Of a stretch of DNA of 64,000 bases, positions 38,065-48,793 are shown piece after piece (position 1 is the first letter of the stretch; every line of letters starts with the position of its first letter). Below the pieces are notes generated by a model. The model ran no database searches and was not told the origin of the DNA. It was given only the letters and a program-made list of their open reading frames with translations. Made by a program: the position numbers and the translations under genes. This DNA comes from Idiomarina sp. (lineage in GTDB: Bacteria; Pseudomonadota; Gammaproteobacteria; Enterobacterales; Alteromonadaceae): NCBI GenBank assembly GCA_020832105.1, contig JAFIFH010000067.1, positions 25,158-89,157 of the forward strand, read 5' to 3'.

Positions 38065-38782
38065 AGCAGCAGCCTACGCAACAACGGCGGACAATCGCAC
38101 GCAGATAGTAGAGCAGCATACCAACCTGGTGAAGCGCATCGCGCACCATATGGTGGCGCGTTTGCCTGCCAGTGTGCAGGTCGATGATTTAATTCAGGCG
38201 GGCATGATTGGTCTACTGGAAGCCTCAGGCAATTTTGATCATGGCAAAGGCGCGAGTTTCGAAACCTTCGCGGGGATCCGAATTCGCGGGGCGATGCTGG
38301 ATGAAATACGCCGCGGAGACTGGGCCCCACGCTCGGTGCATCGTAACGGCCGGATGATCGCTGAAGCCATTCGAGCTGTGGAAGCACAAACCGGCCGCGA
38401 TGCCCGTGACGTGGAAGTGGCGGAAAAGCTGGAGATGGGGCTGGCCGAATATCATCATATTCTGAACGATGTACGCTCCGGGCGAATGATTGGTATTGAA
38501 GATTTAGGCGTGACGGACGATGTATTACTATCGGACAAGCAGGACGCGTCTTTTGATGGTCCGTTTAATGATATTGAGCAAGATGCCTTTCAAAACGCAC
38601 TGGCAGGCACAATTCGGACTTTGCCTGAGCGCGAAGCACTGGTATTGTCCCTCTACTATGATGAAGAGCTTAACCTGAAAGAAATAGGTGAAGTGCTTGG
38701 TGTCAGTGAATCCCGGGTCAGTCAGATTCATAGTCAGGCCATGGTGCGGCTAAAATCGCGCATGCAGGACTGGACCCTGTAA
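38057..38782 (+). CDS. fliA: RNA polymerase sigma28 factor FliA
   Basis: HTNLVKRIAHHMVARLPASVQVDDLIQAGMIGLLEA; NLKEIGEVLGVSESRVSQIHSQAMVRLKSRM. Confidence 0.97.
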   Translation: MNKAAAYATTADNRTQIVEQHTNLVKRIAHHMVARLPASVQVDDLIQAGMIGLLEASGNFDHGKGASFETFAGIRIRGAMLDEIRRGDWAPRSVHRNGRMIAEAIRAVEAQTGRDARDVEVAEKLEMGLAEYHHILNDVRSGRMIGIEDLGVTDDVLLSDKQDASFDGPFNDIEQDAFQNALAGTIRTLPEREALVLSLYYDEELNLKEIGEVLGVSESRVSQIHSQAMVRLKSRMQDWTL

Positions 38783-38903
38783 CGCATGCTTTGCATGGTG
38801 CACAATAATAATTACATTTCGTGGGGTACCTTCGGTGCCTTGTTGCTTTTGATCAACGGCATGCCATGCATGCCCTACCAATATGACCTCAGTGGAGGGT
38901 ACT

Positions 38904-39287
38904 TTGAATAAAAGTATGAAAATTTTGGTCGTGGACGACTTCTCCACGATGCGCCGTATCATTAAAAATCTTCTGCGTGACCTGGGCTTTAGCAATATCG
39001 ATGAAGCGGATGATGGCACCACCGCATTACCGATGCTGCAAAATGGTGATTTTGATTTCGTGGTGACCGACTGGAACATGCCGGGTATGCAGGGCATCGA
39101 CTTGTTGCGAGCTATCCGCGCAGACGATGAATTGAAGGATATCCCGGTGTTGATGGTTACCGCTGAAGCTAAGCGTGAACAAATCATTGAGGCAGCGCAA
39201 GCCGGCGTCAACGGATATATAGTAAAACCTTTCACTGCAGCCACTTTAAAAGAGAAGCTGGAAAAAGTTTTTGAGCGACTGGGGTAA
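38904..39287 (+). CDS. cheY: Chemotaxis response regulator CheY (likely TTG start)
   Basis: (L/M)[28 protein letters not shown] after GGAGGGTAC; ATG alternative at 38916. Confidence 0.95.
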   Translation: MNKSMKILVVDDFSTMRRIIKNLLRDLGFSNIDEADDGTTALPMLQNGDFDFVVTDWNMPGMQGIDLLRAIRADDELKDIPVLMVTAEAKREQIIEAAQAGVNGYIVKPFTAATLKEKLEKVFERLG

Positions 39288-39293
39288 TCTGTA

Positions 39294-40061
39294 ATGGGGG
39301 ATACAATAGGGACTGACTCCGAGTCAATTACGCTCGAGCAGGCCAGACACCTGGTTACCTTGTTAGAAGCAGGAGATCAGGAAGAGGCAGATCAGTACTT
39401 TCTTGGTTTGAGCGATAAATCCAGCGAAGGATTGTTCAACTCGGTTGGTCGCTTGACCCGGCAACTGCACGACTCCTTGCATGACTTCCAACTCGATCCG
39501 CGTATTGAAAAAATGACCGCGGATGATCTTCCTGACGCGCAGAACCGTTTGCAGTACGTTATTGAGCGTACTGAAGATGCGGCAAACCGCACCATGGATG
39601 CTGTGGAGGCGAGTTTACCGCTTGCCGACAACCTCAGTACCAGGTTGAATGACATTGCCCCAGAGTGGGAAAAGCTAATGAGCCGGGATATTGAGCTCAG
39701 TGAATTTAAAGCTCTGTGTCATCAGGTCGATAAGTTTATGAAGCAGGCTCAGGGTGACGCAACACACCTGCAGGGTTTACTCACGGAAGTGCTCATGGCA
39801 CAGGATTTCCAGGACCTTACCGGTCAGGTGATTCGAAGAGTGATTGAGCTGGTGCAGGAAGTGGAAGTTAGCCTGATAGAGCTGCTAAGGGTCTTTGGCG
39901 ATCAGGAACGCGCCAGAGCAGAGCGAAGTCATACAGATAATAAGAAAATAAGTAGCAACTCAACTAAGGCTGAAGGGCCGATAATTAATCCTGACGAACG
40001 CGACGATGTGGTCACAGGACAAGATGAGGTTGACGACTTATTGTCCAGTTTAGGATTCTAG
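39294..40061 (+). CDS. cheZ: Protein phosphatase CheZ
   Basis: DFQDLTGQVIRRVIELVQEVE; C-terminal QDEVDDLLSSLGF. Confidence 0.96.
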   Translation: MGDTIGTDSESITLEQARHLVTLLEAGDQEEADQYFLGLSDKSSEGLFNSVGRLTRQLHDSLHDFQLDPRIEKMTADDLPDAQNRLQYVIERTEDAANRTMDAVEASLPLADNLSTRLNDIAPEWEKLMSRDIELSEFKALCHQVDKFMKQAQGDATHLQGLLTEVLMAQDFQDLTGQVIRRVIELVQEVEVSLIELLRVFGDQERARAERSHTDNKKISSNSTKAEGPIINPDERDDVVTGQDEVDDLLSSLGF

Positions 40062-40074
40062 GAGCAGCGAGCGC

Positions 40075-42183
40075 ATGACCTTTGATGTAGATGAAGATAT
40101 TCTACAGGACTTTCTAATTGAGGCGGGGGAAATCCTCGAACAGCTCTCAGAACAGCTGGTTCAACTTGAAAATGACCCGGACAATCGTGATCTCCTTAAT
40201 GCGATTTTCCGCGGCTTCCACACCGTCAAAGGCGGTGCTGGATTTTTGTCACTGACTGAGCTGGTGCATACCAGTCACGCCGCTGAGAACGTATTTGATA
40301 CCTTGCGCAACGGCCAGCGCAGCGTTAGCGCTGAGCTGATGGACGTGATCCTGCAGGCATTGGACACCATCAATGCCCAGTTCGCTCAGGTGCAAGCCCG
40401 TGACGAGCCAGTTCCGGCAACCCAGCAATTGATTGATACCCTGGAAAAGCTGAGCCGCCCTGAAAGTGAAGATCAGGCTGCGCCAGCAACCGCCCAATCG
40501 ACACCCGTAGAGACTGACAGCAAAGTGTCCGGTGATGGGGGGGTTGATGATATCACCGATGATGAATTCGAATCCCTGTTAGATGAATTGCATGGTGCCA
40601 AAGGAGCGCCGGGTAAATCAGCGCCTACCAATCAACCAGCTGCGCCTGGCAATACAGCGACTAAAAGCTCGGGCCAGGAAGATTTCACCGACGACGAATT
40701 TGAAGCCCTGCTTGATGACCTCCATGGCAAAGGCAAGATAGGTTCCGTCGAGGCTGCGCCAAGCAAGCCTAGCGCAACTGTAGCAAAACCAAGCAATGGC
40801 AACGAGAATGAAATTAGCGATGATGAATTTGAAGCATTGCTGGATGATTTGCATGGCAAAGGCAGTTTTAAAGCCGCGGCAGTAAGCGCTGACAAGGCGA
40901 GTAAGCCAGAGCCTGCGAAGGTCAGCAAAGCAGAACCTGTACAGCCGGCAAAAACCGCTGCAGCGCCTGCACCTGCCAAACCCGCCGCGGCTAAAACAGC
41001 AGCGGCTGGGGGGGAAACCACGGTCCGTGTAGATACCAAACGCCTCGATGAAATCATGAATATGGTGGGCGAGTTGGTGCTTGTGCGAAATCGTTTATTG
41101 AGTATCGATAGTAAGCAAAACATCGAAGACGAAGAACTGAGTAAAACCATTGCCAACCTGGACGTGGTCACCGGCGACCTGCAAGGCGCGGTGATGAAAA
41201 CCCGGATGCAGCCAATTAAAAAAGTATTCGGCCGTTTCCCTCGGGTGGTACGTGATCTGGCGCGCACATTAAAGAAAGAAATTAACCTTGAGCTTGCCGG
41301 TGAAGACACTGATTTGGACAAAAACCTGGTGGAAGCACTAGCCGACCCATTGGTTCACTTGGTGCGCAACGCAGTGGATCATGGCATCGAGATGCCAGAC
41401 GTGCGTGAAAAATCAGGCAAGTCGCGAGTGGGCAGCGTGATGTTATCGGCGTCCCAAGAAGGTGACCATATTCTGCTCACCATCGCAGATGACGGTGCTG
41501 GCATGGACGCGGATAAGCTTAAGCGTATCGCTATCAGTAAAGGGGTGCTGGACGAAGACACCGCCTCACGGATGAGCGATGAGGAAGCCTATAACCTGAT
41601 TTTTGCCGCCGGTTTCTCCACTAAAACCGAGATCTCGGACGTGTCTGGCCGCGGTGTCGGTATGGACGTGGTAAAAACTAAGATCAATCAACTCAACGGT
41701 TCGATCAGAATTGACTCTGAGATGGGGCGGGGTACGACCTTACAAATCAAGGTGCCATTAACCCTGGCAATCCTGCCCACTTTAATGGTGCTGGTTGCTA
41801 AACAGGCATTTGCGTTGCCGCTGGCACAGGTCAGCGAAATCATTGGTCTGGATAAGAACCTGATCAATACCGTTGATGGTCAACGCACGATGATTGTGCG
41901 CGAGAAAGCCATTCCGTTGTTTTATCTGGAGCATTGGCTGAAGCGTGGTGCAGATCGCTCAGTACGGCCGTCAGTGGGTCACGTGGTCGTAGTACAATTA
42001 GGGCCGTTGCAGGTAGGTTTTGTGGTAGATGGCCTGATTGGCCAGGAAGAGGTGGTGATTAAGCCGCTAGATAAATTGCTGCAGGGCACGCCGGGTATGG
42101 CGGGCGCGACCATTACCAGTGACGGTGGTATCGCACTGATCCTGGATACTCCGAACTTACTTAAACACTACGCGAAGCGTTAA
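40075..42183 (+). CDS. cheA: Chemotaxis histidine kinase CheA
   Basis: P1 [42 protein letters not shown]. Confidence 0.98.
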   Translation: MTFDVDEDILQDFLIEAGEILEQLSEQLVQLENDPDNRDLLNAIFRGFHTVKGGAGFLSLTELVHTSHAAENVFDTLRNGQRSVSAELMDVILQALDTINAQFAQVQARDEPVPATQQLIDTLEKLSRPESEDQAAPATAQSTPVETDSKVSGDGGVDDITDDEFESLLDELHGAKGAPGKSAPTNQPAAPGNTATKSSGQEDFTDDEFEALLDDLHGKGKIGSVEAAPSKPSATVAKPSNGNENEISDDEFEALLDDLHGKGSFKAAAVSADKASKPEPAKVSKAEPVQPAKTAAAPAPAKPAAAKTAAAGGETTVRVDTKRLDEIMNMVGELVLVRNRLLSIDSKQNIEDEELSKTIANLDVVTGDLQGAVMKTRMQPIKKVFGRFPRVVRDLARTLKKEINLELAGEDTDLDKNLVEALADPLVHLVRNAVDHGIEMPDVREKSGKSRVGSVMLSASQEGDHILLTIADDGAGMDADKLKRIAISKGVLDEDTASRMSDEEAYNLIFAAGFSTKTEISDVSGRGVGMDVVKTKINQLNGSIRIDSEMGRGTTLQIKVPLTLAILPTLMVLVAKQAFALPLAQVSEIIGLDKNLINTVDGQRTMIVREKAIPLFYLEHWLKRGADRSVRPSVGHVVVVQLGPLQVGFVVDGLIGQEEVVIKPLDKLLQGTPGMAGATITSDGGIALILDTPNLLKHYAKR

Positions 42184-42191
42184 GGTTAGCC

Positions 42192-43448
42192 ATGACCGTT
42201 CGTGTATTGGTTGTTGATGATTCAAGTTTTTTCCGTCGTCGGGTGAGCGAAATCTTAGCCGCGGACCCGGATATTGAAGTGATTGGCACCGCCGCTGATG
42301 GTGCGATTGCGGTGGAGCAAACCAAAGCGTTACGCCCCGATGTGATTACCATGGACATCGAAATGCCGGTGCTCGATGGGATCAGTGCGGTACGCCAGAT
42401 TATGGCGAGTTGTCCAACGCCGATTCTGATGTTCAGCTCATTAACCCACGATGGTGCTCGCGCCACTTTGGACGCATTAGAGGCCGGCGCGCTCGACTTT
42501 TTACCGAAGAAGTTTGAAGACATTGCGCGTAATCGCGATGAGGCCACCCATGTATTACAACAACGGGTTAAGGCCATTGGGCGTAAACGGGTGCAAACAC
42601 AGCGGCCTGCCCCAGGTAGTAGCTCGCTGAGTCAGCGCAGTCCGGTACCGCCAACGGCAGCAGCCCGCAATACAACTGCCTTTGGTTCGCGCCCAGCGAC
42701 GCCTGCGCAAAGCAGAACCGCAGCGCCACGGCCGTCAACCTTGGCGCATACCAGCCAAAGTGCGGCACTAAGCCGCCGGGGGCAACCTGAGTCACGGGCC
42801 ACGGCAGCGTCTGTTCATTCGGCTGAGCCCGCGCACAAGCTGACTCAGTTAACTGGCAACAGTCGTTATAAATTACTGGCCATTGGCACGTCAACCGGCG
42901 GTCCGGTGGCACTGCAAAGTATTCTGACCCAGTTACCGGCTAACTTTCCTTATCCGATAGTGCTGGTACAGCATATGCCGGCGGCGTTTACCAAGGCATT
43001 TGCCCAGCGGCTCAACGGTTTGTGCAAGATTGAAGTATGTGAAGCCGCAGACGGCGACATTTTACGCCCCGGTGTGGCGTATCTGGCCCCCGGTGGCATG
43101 CAAATGCTGGCCGACGGGCGTAGTGCACAGGCACGCTTGCGCATCCGCAGTGACGATAGTGACCGTATTACCTACCGGCCAAGTGTAGATTTAACCTTTG
43201 CATCGCTGAGTAAGGTGTATGGAGGGGACGTGCTTGGAGTAATCCTGACCGGCATGGGTGCCGATGGCCGTGAAGGCTGCCGGATGCTGCGTGAGCGGGG
43301 GGCGACCATTTGGGCGCAGGACCAGGAGTCATGCGTGGTGTATGGGATGCCGCAAGCAGTGACCAGCGCAGGGATAGCCACCCAGAGTTATCCACTGAAC
43401 CAGATGGCGGCAAAAATTTTAGCCGAAGTCGGCTTTAGCGCGGCGTAA
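42192..43448 (+). CDS. cheB: Chemotaxis methylesterase CheB
   Basis: Receiver [14 protein letters not shown]...[34 protein letters not shown]. Confidence 0.97.
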   Translation: MTVRVLVVDDSSFFRRRVSEILAADPDIEVIGTAADGAIAVEQTKALRPDVITMDIEMPVLDGISAVRQIMASCPTPILMFSSLTHDGARATLDALEAGALDFLPKKFEDIARNRDEATHVLQQRVKAIGRKRVQTQRPAPGSSSLSQRSPVPPTAAARNTTAFGSRPATPAQSRTAAPRPSTLAHTSQSAALSRRGQPESRATAASVHSAEPAHKLTQLTGNSRYKLLAIGTSTGGPVALQSILTQLPANFPYPIVLVQHMPAAFTKAFAQRLNGLCKIEVCEAADGDILRPGVAYLAPGGMQMLADGRSAQARLRIRSDDSDRITYRPSVDLTFASLSKVYGGDVLGVILTGMGADGREGCRMLRERGATIWAQDQESCVVYGMPQAVTSAGIATQSYPLNQMAAKILAEVGFSAA

Positions 43449-43478
43449 ACACTGAGCAATTCGATACAGGAGCATAGG

Positions 43479-44333
43479 GTGATAGTCTGGGCAATAGCCA
43501 ATCAAAAGGGTGGGGTAGGAAAAACCACCACCACAGTCAGCCTTGGCGGGATGCTCGCCGAGCGTGGCAAGCGTGTGCTTTTGATTGACACTGATCCCCA
43601 TGCCTCACTGACCTACTACTTTAATATTGATGACGAAGATGGTGGCGCCACGCTGTACGACTTATTCATGCTTGGCAAAGATGTCAGCAAAGAGCAGGTA
43701 GCAGAAGCGATTCGCCCGACCCGCTTTGATAACCTGGCGGTGATGCCGGCAACCATGGCTTTGGCCACGCTGGATCGTAAATTAGGACCACAAAGTGGTA
43801 TGGGGTTGCTGCTGCGCCGGGTGCGCAAACTTCTTGCCGACGAATATGACTACATTTTAATTGATGTGCCACCGGTGTTAGGGGTGTTGATGATTAATGC
43901 ACTGGCGGCGGCGCATCGGGTGATTGTGCCGGTGCAAACGGAGTTCCTTGCTTTGAAGGGGCTGGACCGAATGATGAGCACGCTGAAAATGGTGCAAAGC
44001 TCGAAGGGGCTCAACCACGCGGTGACCATAGTACCGACGATGTACGATAAGCGCACCCGGGCATCGCTCGATGCGTATCAGCAGTTGCGCAAAACCCATG
44101 GGCGCCTGGTTTGGAACGGGATGATCCCCACCGATACCAAGTTTCGTGATGCGAGTACCGCACAAACCCCAATTTCACTGTATGCGAAAGGCTGCAGGGG
44201 GGCATTTGCGTATAACGGGTTGTTGACCAATTTGCTGGCCCAGGACGCGCAGGTGCTGGTTGAGAATACGTATGGCGCCGATACGAATACGCCGACGACT
44301 CGCTTTGATGCCGTACGTGGAGGTCAGTCATGA
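43479..44333 (+). CDS. parC: ParA-family ATPase (ParC-like, chemotaxis array positioning); GTG start
   Basis: IWAIANQKGGVGKTTTTVSLGGMLAERGKRVLLIDTDPHAS; between cheB and a CheW-domain gene. Confidence 0.85.
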   Translation: MIVWAIANQKGGVGKTTTTVSLGGMLAERGKRVLLIDTDPHASLTYYFNIDDEDGGATLYDLFMLGKDVSKEQVAEAIRPTRFDNLAVMPATMALATLDRKLGPQSGMGLLLRRVRKLLADEYDYILIDVPPVLGVLMINALAAAHRVIVPVQTEFLALKGLDRMMSTLKMVQSSKGLNHAVTIVPTMYDKRTRASLDAYQQLRKTHGRLVWNGMIPTDTKFRDASTAQTPISLYAKGCRGAFAYNGLLTNLLAQDAQVLVENTYGADTNTPTTRFDAVRGGQS

Positions 44334-45154
44334 CCCGTCCTGATCAGAACCAGGCCATGCATGAGTACCTCGACGCACTCCTGTTTGAAGACGAGGACGA
44401 GCCCTCATCGCGGGCCACTCAGGTTGCCGACACCGAGCAATTAGAACGCTTGCTATCGAGCGCGACCGTGGTGGGCAAGAGTGTGCAGCCGTTGGTGGAC
44501 ACCACGCCAGTGACGGTCACTACAAAGCTTGATACGGCTCAGCAAGAAGCTGAGCTTGAGGCCGAATTTGCACGCGCCGCTGCACTTGAACGTGAAGCAC
44601 AACTTGCGGCTGAACAGGCATTGGCAGAGCAGTTGCAGGCCGAGCAGCAGGCACAGGCATTGGTGGACGTGCCTCCGCCGCCGGTAAGCAATATGCAGGA
44701 TTACCAGGCCGGTGATTTCCAGGCGTTGTTTTTTAGCGTCGCCGGGCTGAAACTGGCAGTGCCGTTGAAAAGTTTAGGTGGCATTCATCAGTGGAAAGAG
44801 CCAAATACCATCTTTGGAAAACCTAAGTGGTATCTGGGGATGATGACCAACCGTGAAGAAAAGCTGAATGTGGTCGATACCGCCTTATGGGTGATGCCGG
44901 AAAAATATACCCCGGCAATGGCCGAGGCGATAGAATACAAATACCTTATTATGCTGGGTGAAAGCCAGTGGGGGCTTGCATGTGAAACCCTGGTGACCAC
45001 CGAGACACTGTCCCCGGACGATATTCAATGGCGCAGAAGCAGCAATGGCAAACGGCCATGGCTGGCTGGGGTAGTTCGAGAAAAAATGTGTGCGATATTA
45101 GATGTGGATGCACTGACACAGATGCTGGATCAGGGGTTAAACAGTCAGGATTAA
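44330..45154 (+). CDS. parP: CheW-domain coupling protein (ParP-like)
   Basis: Acidic/coiled N-terminus plus CheW-like C-terminal region FQALFFSVAGLKLAVPLKSLGGIHQW; position after ParA-like gene. Confidence 0.8.
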   Translation: MTRPDQNQAMHEYLDALLFEDEDEPSSRATQVADTEQLERLLSSATVVGKSVQPLVDTTPVTVTTKLDTAQQEAELEAEFARAAALEREAQLAAEQALAEQLQAEQQAQALVDVPPPPVSNMQDYQAGDFQALFFSVAGLKLAVPLKSLGGIHQWKEPNTIFGKPKWYLGMMTNREEKLNVVDTALWVMPEKYTPAMAEAIEYKYLIMLGESQWGLACETLVTTETLSPDDIQWRRSSNGKRPWLAGVVREKMCAILDVDALTQMLDQGLNSQD

Positions 45155-45190
45155 AAGTACGCGATGCGTGCCTGACGTAATGGAGTAACG

Positions 45191-45706
45191 GTGAATAATA
45201 TGAATGACAAACACGATAACCGCAGCCTGAAGAATCAAACCGCAAAAGAAGGTGATGATCAGATCCTGCAATGGGTGACCTTTCAGTTAGAGGAAGAAAC
45301 CTACGGTATCAACGTGATGCAGGTGCAGGAAGTACTTCGCTATAGCGAAATTGCACCGGTGCCGGGTGCGCCGGATTACGTGCTGGGCATTATTAACCTG
45401 CGCGGCAATGTGGTGACGGTGATTGATACCCGCACGCGCTTTGGTTTACCGACCAATGAAGTGTCTGACAATAGTCGCGTCGTGATTATTGAGGCGGACC
45501 AGCAGGTGATTGGTATTCTGGTAGACAGCGTGGCTGAAGTGGTTTATTTACGCAGCTCAGATATCGATAGCGCACCGAATGTGGGCACCGAAGAAAGTGC
45601 TAAATTTATTCAGGGCGTGAGTAACCGCGACGGCGAATTACTGATTCTGGTTGACCTCAACAAGTTATTAACTGACGATGAGTGGGACGAAATATCCCGC
45701 ATTTAA
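45191..45706 (+). CDS. cheW: Chemotaxis coupling protein CheW
   Basis: WVTFQLEEETYGINVMQVQEVLRYSEIAPVPGAPDYVLGIINLRGNVVTVIDTR. Confidence 0.97.
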   Translation: MNNMNDKHDNRSLKNQTAKEGDDQILQWVTFQLEEETYGINVMQVQEVLRYSEIAPVPGAPDYVLGIINLRGNVVTVIDTRTRFGLPTNEVSDNSRVVIIEADQQVIGILVDSVAEVVYLRSSDIDSAPNVGTEESAKFIQGVSNRDGELLILVDLNKLLTDDEWDEISRI

Positions 45707-45743
45707 TCGCACTGCGCCTGCTATTATCAATGTGTGGTGTCAC

Positions 45744-45860
45744 GTAGGTCAGGCCCCGCCTGACGTTAGACAATGTATGATGTCACGTAGGTCAGGCTCC
45801 GCCTGACGCCGCACAATGCTTAACGTCATCACTGCGTGACGCGGACACAGCCTGACCTAC
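45744..45860. repeat. REP-like repeat cluster
   Basis: Two GTAGGTCAGGCYCCGCCTGACG heads plus GTCATCACTGCGTGACGCGGACACAGCCTGACCTAC tail. Confidence 0.92.
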
Positions 45861-45885
45861 AATCAACCCAGCAACAGGTAACCAT

Positions 45886-46446
45886 ATGAACATATTGTTT
45901 AATCACTGGTTGAGTTTAAGCGTTGCGCTAGCTGCGTTAGCTGGGGTGATTGTCGTGGTCATTGCGTTGGTGCGCCAACGTCAGGACTTAGCCGCAACTG
46001 CAGACTCAATAGCGCAGGCGGCAGCACGTTCAGCTGCCAATGCTGCCCGCGATGCTGCGGCAGAAGCCGCCTCTGAGGCTGCGACTCGTGAGAGTGAAAA
46101 ACTGACCAAACCTTTGGCGCGTGCACACAAAGATATTTTGCAGCAATTTGCTACGTTGGAGCAGCGTCAGGAAGAGCTGGACACCGGCTTTGAATCGCTG
46201 CGTAAGCAGCAGGTACAAATAGCGGAACAACAGCAGCGCCTGGCGGAGCAGCAGCAACGATTAAGTGAAGCACATAAGTCGTTGCAAGCCCGTCAGGACG
46301 AAGTTGAAGAACAAACCCCGGAAAGTCGCTTTTATCAACGGGCGGCGAAACTGGTAGAAAAGGGTGCTAGCGTCGAAGAGCTCATGACCGAATGCGAAAT
46401 CCCCCGCAACGAAGCCGAACTGCTGATTTCGCTGCATCGTTCGTGA
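45886..46446 (+). CDS. DUF2802 family protein
   Basis: N-terminal TM, coiled coil, C-terminal AKLVEKGASVEELMTECEIPRNEAELLISLHRS. Confidence 0.8.
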   Translation: MNILFNHWLSLSVALAALAGVIVVVIALVRQRQDLAATADSIAQAAARSAANAARDAAAEAASEAATRESEKLTKPLARAHKDILQQFATLEQRQEELDTGFESLRKQQVQIAEQQQRLAEQQQRLSEAHKSLQARQDEVEEQTPESRFYQRAAKLVEKGASVEELMTECEIPRNEAELLISLHRS

Positions 46447-46468
46447 AGCATAGGTATGTAAATTCGGC

Positions 46469-46590
46469 GTAGGTCAGGCTACGCCTGACGCCAGGTAATG
46501 GTTGGCGTTTCATGTTGTAGGTCAGGCTACGCCTGACGCCGAGCGATGATTAACGTCATCACTGCGTGACGCGGACACAGCCTGACCTAC
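46469..46590. repeat. REP-like repeat cluster
   Basis: Two GTAGGTCAGGCTACGCCTGACG heads plus GTCATCACTGCGTGACGCGGACACAGCCTGACCTAC tail. Confidence 0.92.
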
Positions 46591-46609
46591 CACCTCGCAC
46601 AAATTGACA

Positions 46610-46882
46610 TCAGGCCTTAAGATCGAGCCAGGTGGCAAAGGCGATGAGTTCGGCGATGATCACGTACAAGGCTTCGGGAATCTCATCACCGACTTCCAGG
46701 CGTTGCAGAAAGTCGGCAAGATCAGGGTCTTCGTGGACCAGAATGTCATGCTCTTTGGCCAGCGCGATAATCTCTTCAGCAAGATCATTGTAACCTTTAG
46801 CAACCACCGTCGGTGCACCCTCAGCGCCGCCATGCAGTTTCGCATAGCCCAAACCCACCGCAGTTTTATCTTGCTTAGCCAT
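46610..46882 (-). CDS. FlhB C-terminal-domain-like (YlqH/FlhX-type) protein
   Basis: AVGLGYAKLHGGAEGAPTVVAKGYNDLAEEIIALAKEHDILVHEDPDLADFLQRLEVGDEIPEALY; start trimmed. Confidence 0.85.
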   Translation of the reverse strand: MAKQDKTAVGLGYAKLHGGAEGAPTVVAKGYNDLAEEIIALAKEHDILVHEDPDLADFLQRLEVGDEIPEALYVIIAELIAFATWLDLKA

Positions 46883-48023
46883 AGGGCCCTCGCTGTTGTG
46901 TTTTGCTTTTAACCAGTTCGTGGGCAGTAGGTGCCAGACTGTCCGGAACCACACCCAAATACACTTCATGCTGAATATCACCAACCCCAGCTTTGCTTAA
47001 CCGCTGAGTAAAGGTATCCAGCGCAGTTTTAAAGCTGGCCACGGCCGCTTCCCCTGTTTGTTGATGAACGTCACCTTGTAAATAAAAGCGTAATTCAGTT
47101 ACTGGCTGCTGGCCTTCGCGCTGCTTCACCACGCCGCTGTAGCGCCCTTTGACTAGAATCGGGCCATAGCTTTGGGTAGCAAAGCGCAGGCTGAATTGCC
47201 AGCTCGCCGCTGCCGGCTGCTGCGGCGTCCGCGCTTGTTTTTTTAATAACCATTCTAAAACATGGGCCTTGTCACCCACTTGATAGGGCAACACCAGATA
47301 ATACTCTGGTTGCATCTGGCCGCTGGTATCGGCCAGATGCACCTGGCTGAGCCGAATGTCTTGCATACTGCCGAGCAACAATGCGCTTAACGCAGCCAGT
47401 GTCGGCGGCGTGATATTGACCGCAGACGGCGCAGCGTTGCCGGCTGTCGCCTGTTGTAGCAACTGGGTCAGAGGCTGATGGCTACTACGCTGCACGAGCA
47501 GCCACTGCAGCATAGGCCCCAGCTGACTCATCCAGCTCGCACTAGCGGCTGGCGGTGGGCTACTTAGCGCCTGGCCGGGATGAAAGGAGAACCATTGGCT
47601 AACCAGTTGCCGCAGTTGTAACGGATTGAGTTGTTGACCGGGGGTTGCCAATTGTTGGGTTAATAGTGGCAGTAATGCACTTAGCAGTTGGGCGTTGGCC
47701 GGGTTACTTGTTGACGCTGTGCTCGCCCCGGCTGGTTGGCTGATGGTGCTTTGCAGAGCACGTAGTTGAGGCAACAGCTGGTGCAACTGCGCATGCTCCG
47801 CTAGCAACTGGCGCAGCGCAGGGGGCAGGTTAATCTGGGTATTGGCGCTGGCAGCCAGGGTGTTAGGCATCGCCGTAACCTGGTGTGCGGGACCCGCAGC
47901 TAAGAGACTTGTCTGAGTGCCAGGGGGCGAAGTGCGAGAGCCCTGGCTGGCACGTAGCAAATGCTGCAAAAGATCGGCTTTGATGCCAGCGGTTAATTTG
48001 TCCATATGTTGAGCATAGTGCAT
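46875..48023 (-). CDS. FliK-like flagellar hook-length control / hypothetical protein
   Basis: Ala/Gln/Pro-rich N-terminus; C-terminal FliK-like GEAAVASFKTALDTFTQRLSKAGV; adjacent FlhB-C-like gene. Confidence 0.6.
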   Translation of the reverse strand: MHYAQHMDKLTAGIKADLLQHLLRASQGSRTSPPGTQTSLLAAGPAHQVTAMPNTLAASANTQINLPPALRQLLAEHAQLHQLLPQLRALQSTISQPAGASTASTSNPANAQLLSALLPLLTQQLATPGQQLNPLQLRQLVSQWFSFHPGQALSSPPPAASASWMSQLGPMLQWLLVQRSSHQPLTQLLQQATAGNAAPSAVNITPPTLAALSALLLGSMQDIRLSQVHLADTSGQMQPEYYLVLPYQVGDKAHVLEWLLKKQARTPQQPAAASWQFSLRFATQSYGPILVKGRYSGVVKQREGQQPVTELRFYLQGDVHQQTGEAAVASFKTALDTFTQRLSKAGVGDIQHEVYLGVVPDSLAPTAHELVKSKTQQRGPYG

Positions 48024-48103
48024 GCCTTTACTCGTGCTGTAAAGTCGCGCTTTGCTATAGAGTTATGGTAAAATAGCCGCCATTTTGGCAGAGAGTACTA
48101 AGC

Positions 48104-48793
48104 GTGCAGATAGAGCAACCAGCGCAAACAAAGGCCCAGACTGAGCCACCACAGGCCACATCAGCAGCCCCCTTGTTGGAGATCTGTGAGGTGACGTCGG
48201 TGCGCGGTGAACGCACGCTGTTCACTGACTTTAGTCTTAAGGTCAGCGCTGGCGCCATGTACCAGATCGAAGGCCCGAACGGGGCTGGTAAATCAACGCT
48301 GTTGCGTATTGTGGCAGGGTTGTTGGCACCACAGGCTGGCGATATTCGCTACAAAGGTGAGCTGAGTCAACATGTGCGCAGAGCGTTTTTGCGAGACTTA
48401 CTGTTTATCGGCCATAAAGCGGCGGTGAAGCCCGAACTTACCGCCTTAGAGAATTTGCAGTTCTTTGCCGCAACGCAGGGCGTGCCTTGCAGTGAGCCGC
48501 CGTTTGCGTTGCTCGCCAAAGTTGGTCTGGTAGGGCTTGAAGATGTGCCTGCGGGGAACTTGTCAGCCGGACAGCAACGGCGTATTGCGTTAGCGCGGTT
48601 ATGGGTGACCAATAGTCAGCTATGGGTGCTTGATGAGCCTTTTACGTCACTGGATGTAGCGGGCATTGACATGCTGCACCAACGATTCGCTGAACATTTA
48701 CAGGCTGGGGGCGCCATTGTGCTGACCTCACATCAGGCATTAGATTGGGCGAGTGCCTCATTGGTGCGCATACAACTGGAGTACAACTGGTGA
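48104..48793 (+). CDS. ccmA: Heme exporter ATP-binding protein CcmA (GTG start)
   Basis: IEGPNGAGKSTLLRIVAGLLAP; LSAGQQRRIALARLW; followed by ccmB. Confidence 0.96.
   Translation: MQIEQPAQTKAQTEPPQATSAAPLLEICEVTSVRGERTLFTDFSLKVSAGAMYQIEGPNGAGKSTLLRIVAGLLAPQAGDIRYKGELSQHVRRAFLRDLLFIGHKAAVKPELTALENLQFFAATQGVPCSEPPFALLAKVGLVGLEDVPAGNLSAGQQRRIALARLWVTNSQLWVLDEPFTSLDVAGIDMLHQRFAEHLQAGGAIVLTSHQALDWASASLVRIQLEYNW

Noticed and set aside
40632-41321. 229-aa antisense ORF opposite cheA
   Set aside because: Ser/Ala/Leu-rich complement of the acidic/Ala-rich CheA linker; no own SD or homology pattern.
46604-46912. Plus-strand 102-aa ORF over the FlhB-C-like gene
   Set aside because: The opposite strand has the clear family match.
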